A stretch of 64,000 nucleotides of DNA from Undaria pinnatifida (taxonomy: Eukaryota; Sar; Phaeophyceae; Laminariales; Alariaceae): the NCBI GenBank assembly GCA_012845835.1, contig JABAKD010000001.1:7490476-7554475 (forward strand). The letters are read 5' to 3'. Position 1 is the stretch's first letter; each line of letters begins with the position of its first letter. A program made the translations under genes and the position numbers. The notes beneath the pieces were generated by a model that saw nothing but the letters and a program-made list of their open reading frames with translations, did no database searches and had not been told where the DNA came from. Positions 35,002 to 46,898 of the stretch are shown here, piece by piece.

Positions 35002-35706
35002 ATGTCGACCAACGTGTGTCGACAGGGGTGCTGGTGCCGCGCCGGAGGTGGGGAGCGGGCGCACATTGCTGGATTTTTTAAAATCGAAGAGCGCTGGCGC
35101 ACGGACGGCGCGAAGGAGTCGCCGGTGTTGATGGATAGTAGTAGCGGCGGGGGCGCAAGGGGTGACGCTGACGTGGTGGCGACGGGAGTTGTGAGCAGGG
35201 GTGAGGGTGGTGCGGGCGCAGGCAGTGACGCCGACGTGGTTGTGACGGGAGTTATGAGTGAGGGTGAGGATGGTGCGAGCGCGGGCAGTTTCGCTGACGT
35301 GGTTGTGACGGGAGTTGTGAACGGGCTTGAGGATTGTGAGGGCACGGGCATTGATATGGATGGTGTTTTCTCCGACGCTGCAGACGGGAGTGGTCTCGCC
35401 AATAGGACGCTTGTCCACGCTCCCATCTACTGCGCGGGATTACGTCCGGCTGTCTGGGAGCCTGTTCTCCAACACTACCCATAAACTCTCCATGGTATTG
35501 GCAACCAGGGGGTGTCGTGGTAGGCTCGGGTAAACCTGAATCGCGTGTCTCTTCACGCGGTGCCAACGGCTTCCCGCGGCATCTTGAGCCCAGGCTGTGC
35601 GGGAACGGTGGAACGACCAAGAGGCATGTGCGCGCCGTGTTCGGTCATCAAGGGCACGAAGGCCTACAGGGTTTCGTGCCCAAGCGCGGCGATTGCCCAC
35701 CATTGA
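35002..35706 (+). pseudogene. Hypothetical protein with 21-residue repeats, interrupted
   Basis: The frame runs 35,002-35,484 (160 codons) and, if TAA at 35,482 and TAG at 35,521 are passed, on to TGA at 35,704. Residues about 54-116 are three 21-residue units with the core ADVVxTGVxxxxE, coded by exact 63-bp repeats (35,161-35,349). The downstream part has a cysteine cluster (C-x10-C-x2-C-x12-C followed by HH), reminiscent of a zinc ribbon such as those closing some DNA transposases; this is only a suggestion. Alternative start sites exist; no promoter is evident. It may be an intact 160-residue protein or a decayed longer one. Confidence 0.35.
35161..35349 (+). repeat. 63-bp coding minisatellite, three units
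   Basis: Units at 35,161-35,223, 35,224-35,286 and 35,287-35,349, all multiples of three and in the same frame, with core GACGTGGT(G/T)GTGACGGGAGT. Confidence 0.9.
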
Positions 35707-36103
35707 TAATTTCTTACTACATTGACCACCTTGCATTGACGCAAGGATTTACATACCTAAACAACCTAAAGTTTTGACATCCCTTGCTCTTGCAATGTAG
35801 GCTTGCTTGCCTAGCCTCTTTGTCAACGCAAGAGTGTGCAGTAAACCGTCCACAGGGGTACAGCGAGAAACGAACCACCAAGCAAGCAAACAAAGCCAAA
35901 CAAAAAAAAATTAAAAAAGTATGGGCCTCGGGGGGGAGGGGTGGGGCGGAGGGGTAGGTGTGCGGGATAACTTTCCTTGTGCGCCGAAAATTCATTTCAC
36001 GTAAATGGTAGTGATTACAAGGTTCCCCTTCGGGAGGTGGACACGTGCCTCCCGGGGGCGACGCAAGTCGAATGACTACAACTAACTGATGATGATGAAG
36101 TAT
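35707..36103. other. Intergenic, 3' flank of the OTU gene
   Basis: No gene. A poly(A)-type run (35,901-35,917) and an imperfect inverted repeat (CGGGAGGTGGACACGTGCCTCCCG, 36,031-36,054) lie downstream of the minus-strand OTU gene. Confidence 0.4.
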
Positions 36104-36751
36104 TTATGCAGAAGGTGTATATCGGAGGGATGCGTAGTGGAAAGAATGTGGATAATATAATAAGATATCACAGACTTTTGGAGGAGGAGGGTTGGGATAT
36201 TGCTGAGGCTCGGTGTGATAAGTTATTCGAAAGTCCACTCCGTATAACTGCGTGGCAGCAACTAATTCTACGTTTGTAGCATATGCGTAAGGCTGTGACA
36301 TGAAGTGGAGATACTCTTCGACACTCGAATATGTAGTAGGTTGAGGTCCAGCGACTTCCACAAGTTCTTGATTTGCTCCAGCTAAGATGCTGTCGTGGAA
36401 AGTGTTGAAACCTGATCCTGGGATAACGGTGTACAAATTGGTTGTGATGTGGGCAATAATATGTGCACGGACGATGTGATGTAAAGCTGGGTTGTTGTGC
36501 ACACGACGCGAGATACATCTTAATAAACATGCACCATCACCAATCTCGGGAATAATGGACCTTTGACCAGAATTGTTATTGTTGCCGCTGTTGTTGTCTT
36601 GATCATTTTCGCTGTCTGATGGGTTTGTACTGCTGTCGCTGCTGTTAGAGGAATCATTGGTGTCAATTTGTTGTGTGTTTTCTGTGTCCAGTATTTTTCC
36701 CCGCGCGCTTATACCGATGTTTGCTGCCGATATAGTCTGTTGTGTGCACAT
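36104..36751 (-). CDS. OTU-domain cysteine protease (deubiquitinase-like)
   Basis: A 215-residue protein. OTU-family enzymes hydrolyse ubiquitin or ubiquitin-like linkages with a Cys-His catalytic pair. Residues 1-30 are nondescript, 31-63 are a Ser/Asn/Asp low-complexity linker, and the OTU core spans about 66-212. The nucleophile motif is GDGACLLRCIS (Asp72, Cys75), the middle region is VEEYLHFMSQPYAYATNVEL, and the C-terminal motif is SFHYASL with catalytic His205. The size fits a minimal OTU domain. TATAAA on the minus strand (36,781-36,786) and TATAAT nearby lie 30-50 bp upstream of the ATG. A 494-bp part (36,367-36,860) including the start and promoter is duplicated at 37,017-37,511. 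Function in this organism is unknown; a transposon-carried origin is possible because OTU domains occur in some mobile elements. Confidence 0.85.
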   Translation of the reverse strand: MCTQQTISAANIGISARGKILDTENTQQIDTNDSSNSSDSSTNPSDSENDQDNNSGNNNNSGQRSIIPEIGDGACLLRCISRRVHNNPALHHIVRAHIIAHITTNLYTVIPGSGFNTFHDSILAGANQELVEVAGPQPTTYSSVEEYLHFMSQPYAYATNVELVAATQLYGVDFRITYHTEPQQYPNPPPPKVCDILLYYPHSFHYASLRYTPSA

Positions 36752-37003
36752 CGTTACTTTTGCTTGAGTTGTGTTGCTACTTTATATCTCTTTATTATAC
36801 AGGTTTCGCTACTGCTGTATGGTAACCACCGTGTCAATTGTGAGGGAGAACTCACAGTAAACTTAGAGTCTATGGACTACGTGCTGCTTGCTGGTGGTGC
36901 TGCTGACGGAACTTTGCAAGACAAACGGAACTTTTTCGGGCACGTTGGCGTTGTTTGTTCCGTTCAGAAAAATATATTGTCTACACCGACAAATGATTCT
37001 TTA

Positions 37004-37405
37004 TTATCTACATGACCTTGATTTGCTCCAGCTAAGATGCTGTCTGTCGTGGAAAGTGTTGAAACCTGATCCTGGGATAACGGTGTACAAATTGGTTGTG
37101 ATGTGGGCAATAATATGTGCACGGACGATGTGATGTAAAGCTGGGTTGTTGTGCACACGACGCGAGATACATCTTAATAAACATGCACCATCACCAATCT
37201 CGGGAATAATGGACCATTGACCAGAATTGTTATTGTTGCCGCTGTTGTTGTCTTGATCATTTTCGCTGTCTGATGGGTTTGTACTGCTGTCGCTGCTGTT
37301 AGAGGAATCATTGGTGTCAATTTGTTGTTTGTTTTCTGTGTCCAGTATTTTTCCCCGCGTGCTTATACCGATGTTTGTTGCCGATATGGTCTGTTGTGTG
37401 CACAT
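37004..37405 (-). pseudogene. Truncated duplicate of the OTU gene
   Basis: 133 codons. The first 120 residues match the intact gene with about four replacements (for example Arg64 to Trp), keeping Cys75. A 4-bp duplication (TGTC, about 37,044) then shifts the frame and the copy lacks the catalytic His, so no active enzyme is expected. The promoter-side sequence is also duplicated. About 98% nucleotide identity over 494 bp indicates a recent event. Confidence 0.85.
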
Positions 37406-37511
37406 CGTTACTTTTGCTTGGGTTATGTTGCTACTTTATATCTCTTTATACAGGTTTCGCCACTGCTGTATGGTAACCACCGTGTCAATTGTGAGGGAGA
37501 ACTCACAGTAA

Positions 37512-38634
37512 TGACATAGCTCACGTCGTTGCAGCGGGTACATATACACCGCGCCCGCGTCTAGCAGTGCGGGAAAATTCTCTCGCAAATACATTTTGAT
37601 GCCACCCCGATGTACGTGCGAGGACTAAAGTTCCACCGTGTGTGTAGTAGACGTATTTAAGCCTGACGATATGCCTATATTTTAGGCTCTAAACCAAATT
37701 AAGCCCTATCGTGTTTTAAATGTCTACAAAATAGGTCTATTTTATCGATCTAACGACCACGGCAGACCACGGTGAGATGTGGATTTTCCCAAAATATGCA
37801 CTTGTTGCACATTTTGGCCCAAGTGCATATTTGAAGCAATTTTCCGAGTATTTTCCAGCAAACAACAGCATTTCAGACGACAAAAGCTCGAGGAAACATC
37901 AGACGGATGCCTACATTTCGAGGGTGGAAATTGAACCGGGTTGAGGGCCAGTCCTGCTGTGCTGCTGTACTGACTGCCACACTGAGGCACACCGAAGGCG
38001 GCAGACGCCTGCGAGGTATCCTACATATGAAGCGAGTATGGAGTACGAAGCACTCAATGTTTTTGCCAGGCACCAGTTATTTGTTTTGGCCGTTTGTTCA
38101 AGCTCGCACAGCATGGGCAGGGGAGGGTCTTTCTCGAAGTTTCCACCCACTCATGTGCTGACTCATGACATAAATCCTCGTCTTGCCATCTGCGTCTGGA
38201 GTAGTGCAGAAATATCATAGTCTATTTTCAAGTAGTTTGATCTTTCCTCGGCTTTTCTTTTTATGCGTACTGAAAGAGACCACTATTTCGAGTTTTAGAC
38301 ATATGGTGTTTTTTTTATGCGTTTAAGGTCGAAATATCGAATGGCCTAGCTCTTCCAGTTGGAAGTACTTAAGACCTAACCTCGAGGCTCAAATACGTCT
38401 AGTGTGTGGTTGCCCGGGGACAGAAGTGTCTCATACCCCGCAAAATAGAGCCAGTCTCGGCGGCTTTCCGCGGCCATAGCTCGCGCCACGGACGTCCCAT
38501 GAGCCCGGCACACGGCTGATAATATACCGACGGGTAGTCTGATCGCATTGCAGAAGAAAGCACACCAAAAAACTCTGCGCCGGCGGAGAAAAAGGGACGG
38601 ACTAGGCAAAAAAATCAAAATGGTACATATGCAT
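37512..38634. other. No gene recognised
   Basis: Short overlapping frames around 37,900-38,220 on both strands and 38,376-38,645 (minus) show no domains. CATTTCAGACGA at 37,870 resembles part of MITE-B, but no termini are present. Confidence 0.35.
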
Positions 38635-39060
38635 ATGGTAGGCACCCGTGAGGCAGTTACATATTACTCCCATTGCTCCCTCTGGAAGCGCCCCTATCGG
38701 AAGCTTGATTAACTCATTGAAGCTGGCATCCATATGAAAGTCCGCCTCTCAAGTAAGAGGTTCTTGGTATCATAGGATGCAGGTCGCCCTTCAGGCGACT
38801 CGCCGAACACCTCGCGGCGATTCGCGCTTGGTGCAAACGATGATGTCTGCCTGGTCGGTGAAAATCCGACGTGCGCTGGTGTACAGATGCGAGGGTCTAA
38901 TAGCTGTGGTCATACGCCTACTGCAACCATGCACGAGTGTCGAGTACAAATCCCCCGACCCACACCCCCTAATCCTTTCCCGCCGCTCCCACCGTCGCCT
39001 AGAAGCATTCCGCATGTTGTAAAATCCTAGTATTCATTTATGTGACCTATTCCCCATTTA
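38635..39060 (+). repeat. R2 repeat, third copy
   Basis: Matches 20,340-20,850 and 23,400-23,870 (GGCACCCGTGAGGCAGTTAC, AGGCGACTCGCCGAACACCT, CCTAGAAGCATTCCGC). It stands alone here, outside the segmental units. Confidence 0.7.
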
Positions 39061-39540
39061 AAAAAATACAAGGGCTCCGCATGGGCGTGGGCATTCGCCG
39101 GCGCCCATGCTTCGGGTAGGGCAGGGCGGCACTCGGACGAAGAAAAGGGGAAACAGTTGTATTAATAGCAGTTCGATTTCACATTATTGGAAGTTTAAAG
39201 TAATGCCGAGAGTTCAATACGAATATGAGGTTCTAAATATCATAATTTGACATTCCATGGCGCCCATTTTTTGGGTGAGGAAGGGTAGCACTCGACGAAA
39301 TAAGTTGTAGTAATAATGAAATTGAAGATTAAAGTAATGCCGAGAGTTTAATACGAATATGAGGTTCTAAAGGTTTACTTTGATGGAAGGAAAATATGTA
39401 TACTAAGGAAGCAAGCATAGGCGAAAAACACTGTTATTAAAACCGCCGCCAAGTAAAAGTAGGCCAGAAATGCCGAAAGGAGAATTTTAGAACCTGCTTC
39501 GTTTCGAGGCTTCGAGGCGAAAGGACCGAGAAGATGTCAT
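39061..39540 (+). repeat. C-repeat fragment with terminal hairpin remnant
   Basis: Begins at CTCCGCATGGGCGTGGGCAT (about 39,075), a version of the perfect hairpin at 42,574-42,601. It continues with the same order as 42,600-42,890 (GCTTCGGGTAGGGCAGGGC, TAATGCCGAGAGTTTAATAC, GAGGCGAAAGGACCG). The block TAATGCCGAGAGTTCAATACGAATATGAGGTTCTAAA is present twice (39,201 and 39,331), an internal duplication of about 130 bp. Confidence 0.65.
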
Positions 39541-40091
39541 CAATAAAAATGGTATCGGACGGAATGTATGGTTGAAAATGTTTAATTTACGGAATAGGAA
39601 AAGGAAGGCGCCGTTGATTGTGCCTTGGAAAACCCGTGGGTGTTTACTTCCACAGTAGACGAAGAACTTACCATGTTTGATTTCAAAACATACGAAGAAC
39701 TCACTCACAGAAAAAAAAAAAAAACGACGACACCGCATGCCCTCAATTAGCTATTTCAATGTACGCGGCACTTACGCTGGTGAAGATGTACAAAAATTAA
39801 AAACGAATTATGCAGAATTAGAGAGGGGCACTCAAAGGGACATATAATGCCCTCGATCCTATAAATGGGATATAGAAATGCCCTCTATCCAATTGGTACT
39901 TTCAACCCAGAGAACTTACACCAGAGAAATGGCAAGCCAAGCGGAAAAAGGGGGATAATCAAGCCTCACACAAGACAAACGAAATAATCCTAGACCCGTA
40001 TGAAATCGTACCACCATCACAAACAGCCCCCGGCTCTATGGAAGGTAGGCCCCAAAACAACTTAATCCGTATGACAGATCAGGTTTGAGAC
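39541..40091. other. No gene recognised
   Basis: A short purine-rich stretch (39,711-39,727) and two related lines near 39,835-39,900 (ATGCCCTCGATCC, ATGCCCTCTATCC). No coding sequence. Confidence 0.35.
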
Positions 40092-41706
40092 TATTGCAGA
40101 CCAAGCACGCTCAAAATGATAAACACTCAAACAGCACCAAACGCTATAAAAAGGCGAATTGTTAAAGCGATCTACTACTACTGGTGTAATTATCACGCGT
40201 TCTTCTGGACGCATCGCGTGTCGTCTTGCAGCCACACCTGCAGCCACATGGCCAGCACGCACACAGCACATGACAGCCCAACAGCACGCAACCAACCGCT
40301 GCACGCATGAAGCCTGCAGCGCGGCACCATGAATAACGAATGACCGCGACGGCTGGATTAGCCCTTTGACAGACCGGCGCCCCTGCTCTCGAGCCTGGGC
40401 AAGATGTGTGTCTGTCTTGGTCTATTGGGTCGAACCTTACTAACTCTTAACATCGTAATTATTTGCGCGGTCGCAATTCGGCTGGTCATTTGCGTCATGT
40501 ACGTTCTAGGGATCATCTTTTGTTTGTCAAAGGTGTCGGTCAAAAAATTGCTTCGTAATAAAGTTGTATTCCCGCTTTCGTTGCTGGCCGTAGGAAACCT
40601 TTCGCAGATGTCGTAGTATGCACATTCGTCTACAAAAAGCACGCCATCGCTTACGCGCTATTTGTGTACCTGGTATTTCTTTTTAGTAGGTTGACCGTCG
40701 TCGTTGTACTAATATCTTATCACACTGTAGCAGATGTAATTTTTTCACGTGCGAATTCACCTGACGAAGTTATACACATTTTTCATACAGTAACTCCTCC
40801 TGCAGAATGTTTTCACGTCTCGCAAAGGAACGGTTTGAGCCAATCTGTATCTGCAGACCAAGCACGCTCAAAATGACAAACACTGCCACACCACCAAACG
40901 CGATAATATAAAAAGGCGAATTGTTAGAGTGATCTTCTTCTACTGGTACAATTATCATTCGTTCTTCTGGACGTATCATGTGTCGTCTTGCTGCCACACC
41001 TGCAGCCACATGGCCAGCACGCACACAGCACATGACAGCCCAACAGCTCATACGAAACCAACCGCTGCACGTATGAAGCCTACAGCGCGGCACCATGTAA
41101 AACGAACAACCACGATATCTGGATTAGCCTTTTGACAGACCGGCGCCCCTGCTCTCGAGCCCGGGCAAGGTATGTGTCTGTCTATTGCTTGGTTTCAGTT
41201 GATGAGGGCACTCAGACTGTAGCAGATGTAATTTTTTCACGTGCGTTTTCACCCGACGAATTTACACCCATTCCTCATACAGTAACTCCTCCTGCTTAAT
41301 GTTTTTGCGTAAGGTCGCGCAAAGGAACGGTTTGGAGCCTATCTGTATCTGCAGACCAAGCACGCTCAAAATGATAAACACTCAAACAGCACCAAACGCT
41401 ATAAAAAGGCGAATTATTAGAGCGATCTACTACTACTGGAATAATTATCACGCGTTCTTCTGGACGTATCACGTGTCGTCTTGCAGCCACACCTGCAGCC
41501 ACATGCACATGGCCAGCACGCACACAGCACATGACAGCCCGACAGCACACACGCAACCAACCGCTGCACGTATGAAGCCTACAGCGCGGCACCATGAATA
41601 ACGAATGACCGCGACGGCTGGATTAGCCCTTCGACAGACCGGCGCCCCTGCTCTCGAGCCCGGGCAAGATGTATGTCTGTTGCTTGGTTTCAGTTGATAA
41701 GGGCAC
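40092..41706. repeat. Tandem repeat of about 490 bp, three copies
   Basis: Two full units, 40,724-41,215 and 41,216-41,706, and a partial first unit, 40,092-40,415, separated by unrelated sequence. Every unit contains TATAAAAAGGCGAATT (plus strand), the phrase CAGCCACACCTGCAGCCACA and GACAGACCGGCGCCCCTGCT. On the minus strand each has an open frame with MVPRCRLHTCSGW-like and HVAAGVAARRH sequence. Only the middle unit (40,770-41,096) runs into a 20-residue hydrophobic segment (about 40,850-40,915) that would span a membrane; the others are frameshifted there. I cannot tell whether a small gene or a non-coding unit is being amplified. Confidence 0.75.
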
Positions 41707-42573
41707 TAAAAAACAGTAGCTAGCTGGAGCACAGCAGTCAGTTATTCCTTTGTTATGTCAACCCTCTTGCCTGAGTTCGTTCAAGCTACCCCAACAGCAG
41801 TAACCACGTAAAGCAAAACTCAAATCATGACCCATGGCGGCTTCCGCGCGTTTATACTGTGGCGGGCAGTTGTTGCAGGCAACGTTTTCCAGCCAATGCC
41901 GTGCATGCCTCGTCTCACACCCCTGGCAGCTGGTGCCCCACGCTGCTCTGGGTCTCGGACGGGACGGGGGAAATATCCTTGGTTCGTCTCGTCTCTAGTG
42001 CCTAGTGCGCAATCTGTGACCAAACAATAATAAGTTGCATATGCCACCGCAAAATTCCAAACATAGTCAAGTACCTTTGTTTTTACATTATCAAGTAAGT
42101 ACCGTTTGTAAATGATGTCAATTTTGTAAATCATCCAGCGCGTGCGATTAAACACCTGGTGCACAATCTATATGTGACCAAACAATAATAAGTTGCACAT
42201 GCCACCGCAAAATTCCAAACTTTATCAAGTACCGTTTGGAAATGATGCCAATTTTGTAAATCATCCAAGCGTTGCAGCCATTAAGATTCAACCAAAATTG
42301 CCAAAACTCCTCCTCGACATGCTGTATCTTTGCAACTTCTCGCTTGTCTCGCTCGGCATCCGTCCGCGTTCACGTCGATGTGCGGAACGGGCACGTCAAG
42401 ACGAGGGGTGTTGGAGTCTCCCCCCGAAGGCGGCGCTCGAACGAAGCTATATTCGACCGAGAATTCGAGTTCCGCGAATCGCATACTTCTACGGCCGAGA
42501 CAAAAAAAAACTCCTGACCAAATCCCTGACACCCACGAACGAAGCATTTTATAAAAATTTACAATGGCTCCGC

Positions 42574-42601
42574 ATGGGCGCCGGCATTCCCCGGCGCCCA
42601 T
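42574..42601. repeat. Perfect 11-bp-stem hairpin at the C-module end
   Basis: ATGGGCGCCGG, six-base loop, CCGGCGCCCAT. A related hairpin stands at 39,083-39,111 and in the reversed C module near 52,155-52,190. It may mark an element terminus. Confidence 0.8.
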
Positions 42602-43383
42602 GCTTCGGGTAGGGCAGGGCAGCACTTCGACAACTTAAGGTGTAGCTGTCCGATTTGGCATGCGAACTTCAAAGTAATACCAAGAGTTTAATACAAACAT
42701 GGGATTAGAAAAGTCATGCTTTGACAGAAGAAAAACGCAATATTAAACAACAAAGAAGGCAAGGATAGGCGAAACACATTATGTTAAATGCGCCGTCAAG
42801 TAAAAGTTGGCGTCTGTCAAGCAAAAATACCGAAAAGAGTATTATTGAGAACCTGCGTCGCCTCTAGGCGAAACTAAAGAGGCCTTGGCATTAATGACGA
42901 GACTGCATTGCTGTCCCCGTGGCAATGGAGGTTCGAAGTCGACAGGATGCAAAGTCGGTTTGCATCAAACGTCGACATGGGGCCGCGTCAGCCGGTAAGG
43001 TTTTGGAAGAAGATTGCTTTGTTTGATACGTGAAGGCTTTCGCATTGACTGGTCTGCGTCGTCGCGGGCGTGGAGGAAAACGTAGAAGAGGAGGTCGATC
43101 TCTCGTTGCGGCGGCGTTGTCTAAGATAGGTGCGGGGGTGGCTTTGCTCGTACGGGAGGTTGGCGTAGGGCTTCTTCTCTGTTATTTCTCGGGAATTCGT
43201 GATATGTGTGTCTGCTGTCTGTGCTTCGTGGGGTGCTTTCACGTTGTCGAAATCAGACGCGTCCCCTCAACACATGATATCCGGAGAGTCTCTACCATGA
43301 CGACTGCTGATAGTGCCGCGCGTATTTCCTGGAGATTGACATATTTTTCACTGGTAGCAAAAATAATATACCTTCGCAACATC

Positions 43384-43725
43384 TTTTTTTCTTCTTTCCA
43401 TTTGTTTTTCCCGCACTACTCTTGCGCTCCCTCCCAGTAGTAACTCAGAACTGGGGTCACATAGCGGGCCCTCCTCCTCCCTCCCAACTTCGGCACGTGC
43501 CTCGTTTTCACCCCGAGGAGAATCCAGCATTTTCTTCCCTCGTCGACTCGCGTCGACTTGTACCTACTCACGCTGCTAGGCGCTCTCAGCAGTTGATTCC
43601 TTTTGTTTTTTGCATATTTGCAAATAAAGTCAAATCTCATCGTGGTGGGTGTCGAACTCAAGGACAACCAAACATTAGTAGTATTCGAGGGTAAAGCCAC
43701 TAGAAGACCACCGGGGCGGCCGGCT
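43384..43725 (-). mobile_element. SINE2 copy in left arm
   Basis: Minus-strand head at about 43,725 (GCCGGCCGCCCCGGTGGTCT), B box GAGTTCGACACCC, tail A-run (plus-strand T7 at 43,384-43,390). It is part of module C and so mirrored at 51,045. Confidence 0.75.
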
Positions 43726-43869
43726 GACGATTGATTAAAACAAAACAGGATCTTTGCATAGAGATTCCATTCCCTCCCCCATAATGTATGATATTACGAT
43801 GGTTGACGCGATATATTATAGAATAAAGAGCCAAATACTTAACGAACGACCGCGACGGCAGAGCACGGC

Positions 43870-43990
43870 AAAGCATAGCGCTTCGCTCTGCTGAGCTAGC
43901 GCTGCGCTGCGCTGCGCTGCTGAGCTGAGCCGCAGGGCATCGCAGAGCACTGCACGGCGCTTCGTTACTGTGAGCTATAGCGCTGCGATG
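43870..43990. repeat. GCTGC/GCGCT-rich short tandem region in module D
   Basis: Includes four direct GCGCT/GCTGC units (CTAGCGCTGCGCTGCGCTGC) and TGAGCTGAGC. The counterpart in the reversed D module (48,050-48,170) is similarly repetitive. Confidence 0.6.
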
Positions 43991-45138
43991 GGGTGCTGGG
44001 CGGTGTGGACCTGATGAGCCAAGCCCAGATCTCAGCCGTTGAAGCTTCGTCACGTACAAAACAAATAGTGGGAATCAAAGAAAAGCTAAAGCTGGACCGT
44101 TCCGCAACTAATGCGCAGGCGGCAAATTAGCGCCAAATGGTAGGAAGCTCAACTTACTAGACAAAAAGAAGGAAAAAATCGCGGAAAAGTTCAAAATCTT
44201 GTTTGGAGAAAAACCAAATTTGCAGGAAGCAGCTGAAAGGTAAAAAATCAGACAATATTTCAGTTGTTGTTGTTGTTGTTCTCCCATTAACTCGCATAAT
44301 CAAGCCCGTGGTCACAGAACAGGCTCCAGTCACTCTGGAGCTGAGAAATACCCTAGAGGGAATACAAACAACCCAAGGTGGTACACGCATGAATCACAGC
44401 GGACGCGATTCATGCTTCCACCAGAACCATAAAAAAATGAAATCGAGAATCAGTCTACGATGTGCCAGGTCCATATCGGTGCATACGTCTCATTACTCGC
44501 GCCTGGAAAAACCGACTATACCGCTTGCCACCCAAGAAAGACTACCACGTATATGTATTACACGTAGTATCTATCACTACGCATACACACAACAGACGCA
44601 AGTTAATTGGAAAAAAGAAACAAGGAACAAAGAAGAGAAAGGAAAGGAAATGGGTGCATGGGGCCAAGAAAAAGAAAAAAAAAAAAACTTTTTTGGGGGG
44701 TCTACTGGTGACTCTGACACCAGAACGGGATGTCACGTGGTTTTTCAACGGTCTACAGCAGTACTACGAACGACTTCCGATACACCCACCGAAGCACGGA
44801 CTACCGGCGAATTACGCGATCGACAGCTGGCCGTGGTTGTCACGTGTCTCTGTGTTGGGGGCCCCTGTGCGCTGCCTCTTGTTGGCTCTTGTTTGGATAA
44901 AACATGCGGTGTGCTCGATGGTCTCACGGCAGCAGCACACCAGAATCAGAACGTCCACTCGTACGACGTATAATTCTTACAGGAAATGTAATATTTTTTT
45001 CTTCATCAACATGAACATAAAACGGTTGTTATATATTGGACAGAGTGATGCGCGTACGCCTAAACTTGCCAACGGCACTTGTACTGCACTTTGAGCTATC
45101 TGCTGTGGTTCTGGTTGCTACTAGTTGCTGCAGTATGT

Positions 45139-45568
45139 ACCAGAAGTTTCGCCCTTCGGCTACTGCTGCTACACCTCCTGTTGTGTGTTTGCCAATGTCG
45201 TCGGTTGGCGTTCATGCTCATCGTACTTACTGCTGTTCTCACCCAGTACGTACGGGTTTCGTCGTACCTCAACCGTACGACGACGAGCTCAAAACAGAAG
45301 GAAGGTGACATGAAATGGCATGGGCAATGGCCACATAGAAGCGAGCAAAGCGGACCAGAAGTTTCGCCCTTCGGCTACTGCTGCTACACCTCCTGTTGTG
45401 TGTTTGCCAATGTCGTCGGTTGGCGTTCATGCTCATCGTACTTACTGCTGTTCTCACCCAGTACGTACGGGTTTCGTCGTACCTCAACCGTACGACGACG
45501 AGCTCAAAACAGAAGGAAGGTGACATGAAATGGCATGGGCAATGGCCACATAGAAGCGAGCACAGCGG
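45139..45568 (+). repeat. 215-bp tandem duplication in module F
   Basis: Units 45,139-45,353 and 45,354-45,568 are virtually identical, starting ACCAGAAGTTTCGCCCTTCG. A third, more diverged version is at about 45,818-46,035. Confidence 0.9.
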
Positions 45569-46898
45569 GATAGATCGCTGCAAATCAACCGCACTCGTTC
45601 ATGCTTACCGCAGAGGCTGCCTGGAGTGTCAGCGGCCGTGCTAAAGCCAGGGCGAAGGTCCGAAGAGACGGCTCTACCTGCTTCGTTTTGTCTCGACATT
45701 CTGATATATATTGGACAGAGTGATGCGTGTACGACTAAACTTGCCAACGGCACTCGAACTGCAGTTTGAGCTATCTGCTGTGGTTCTGGTTGCTACTAGT
45801 TGCTGCAGTATGTGCTAGAAGTTTCGCCCTTCATTTACTGCTGCTACACCTGATGTTGTTTGTTTGCCAATGCCGTCAGTTGGCGTTCATGCTCGTCGTA
45901 CATACTACATACTGCTGTTCTCACCCAGTACGTACGGGTTTCCTCGTACCTCAATTGTACGACGACGAGCTCAAACCAGAAGCGAGGTGACATGAAATGG
46001 TATGGACATTGGCCACATAGAAGCGAGCACAGCGGATAGTTCGCTGAGAACTAACCGCACTCGTTCATGCCTACAGCAGAGATTGCCAAAGGCCGAGGAG
46101 ACGGCTCTACCTGCTTGGTTTCGTCTCGAGATTCTGTTACTGCGTGGAAATATGATGATTTGGGAGTTATTTTGTCACGAAACGTCTTGCCGTCGGTAAT
46201 GTGTGTCACGAATTTGTTGGACATCGTCGGTAATTTGTGTCACGTTTTAGGTGAACCCACACCAAAAAATAAAATTTCCAGCTGGCAAAACGAGGAGAAA
46301 CAAAAGAAATAAAAAGGCCGAGCAAGAAACCAAACGAACTAGTAAAAAAGTACAGCAATGAAACTAACGCTCGAGAGTATGCCACCGCAAAATTCCAAAT
46401 GTTATGAAGTACCGTTTGGAAATGATGCCAATTTTGAAAATAATCCAGGCGCTGCAGACATAAAGATACATCCGAAATATCCGAAATTCCTCCTTGACAT
46501 GCGGTATTTTTGCAACTTCTCGCTTGTCTCGCTCGGCATCCGTCCGCGTTCACGTCGATAAGCGGAACGGACACGGCAGGGCGAGGGGCGTTGGAGCCAC
46601 CCCCCGAAGGCGGCGCTCAAACGAAGCTGCATTCGACCGAGAATTGTAGCTCCGCAAATCACATACTTCGGCCGAGACGAAAAAAAAATGTCCTGACCAA
46701 ATCCCTGACACCAACGAAGGATTTTGTATAGATTTATATTTTAAGGACGTCAGACGTGAGTTCGACGAATTTCAAGTCAATACTCATATTTGCAAGCTGC
46801 GTTTTGTTGGTACTTGTAATATGCTATACGGGTGAGCTTTTTATCCCCATTTACCCGCCCCCACCCCATCAGACCAACTAATATGGCAAATAATATTT

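Noticed and set aside
42193-42612. 139-codon plus ORF in module B as a gene
   Set aside because: The other three B copies break this frame, so it is not under coding constraint.
44203-44973. 256-codon plus ORF across modules D and E
   Set aside because: The corresponding region on the other arm and at 61.1-61.5 kb does not keep the frame; the Lys/Glu-rich part is a purine-rich tract.
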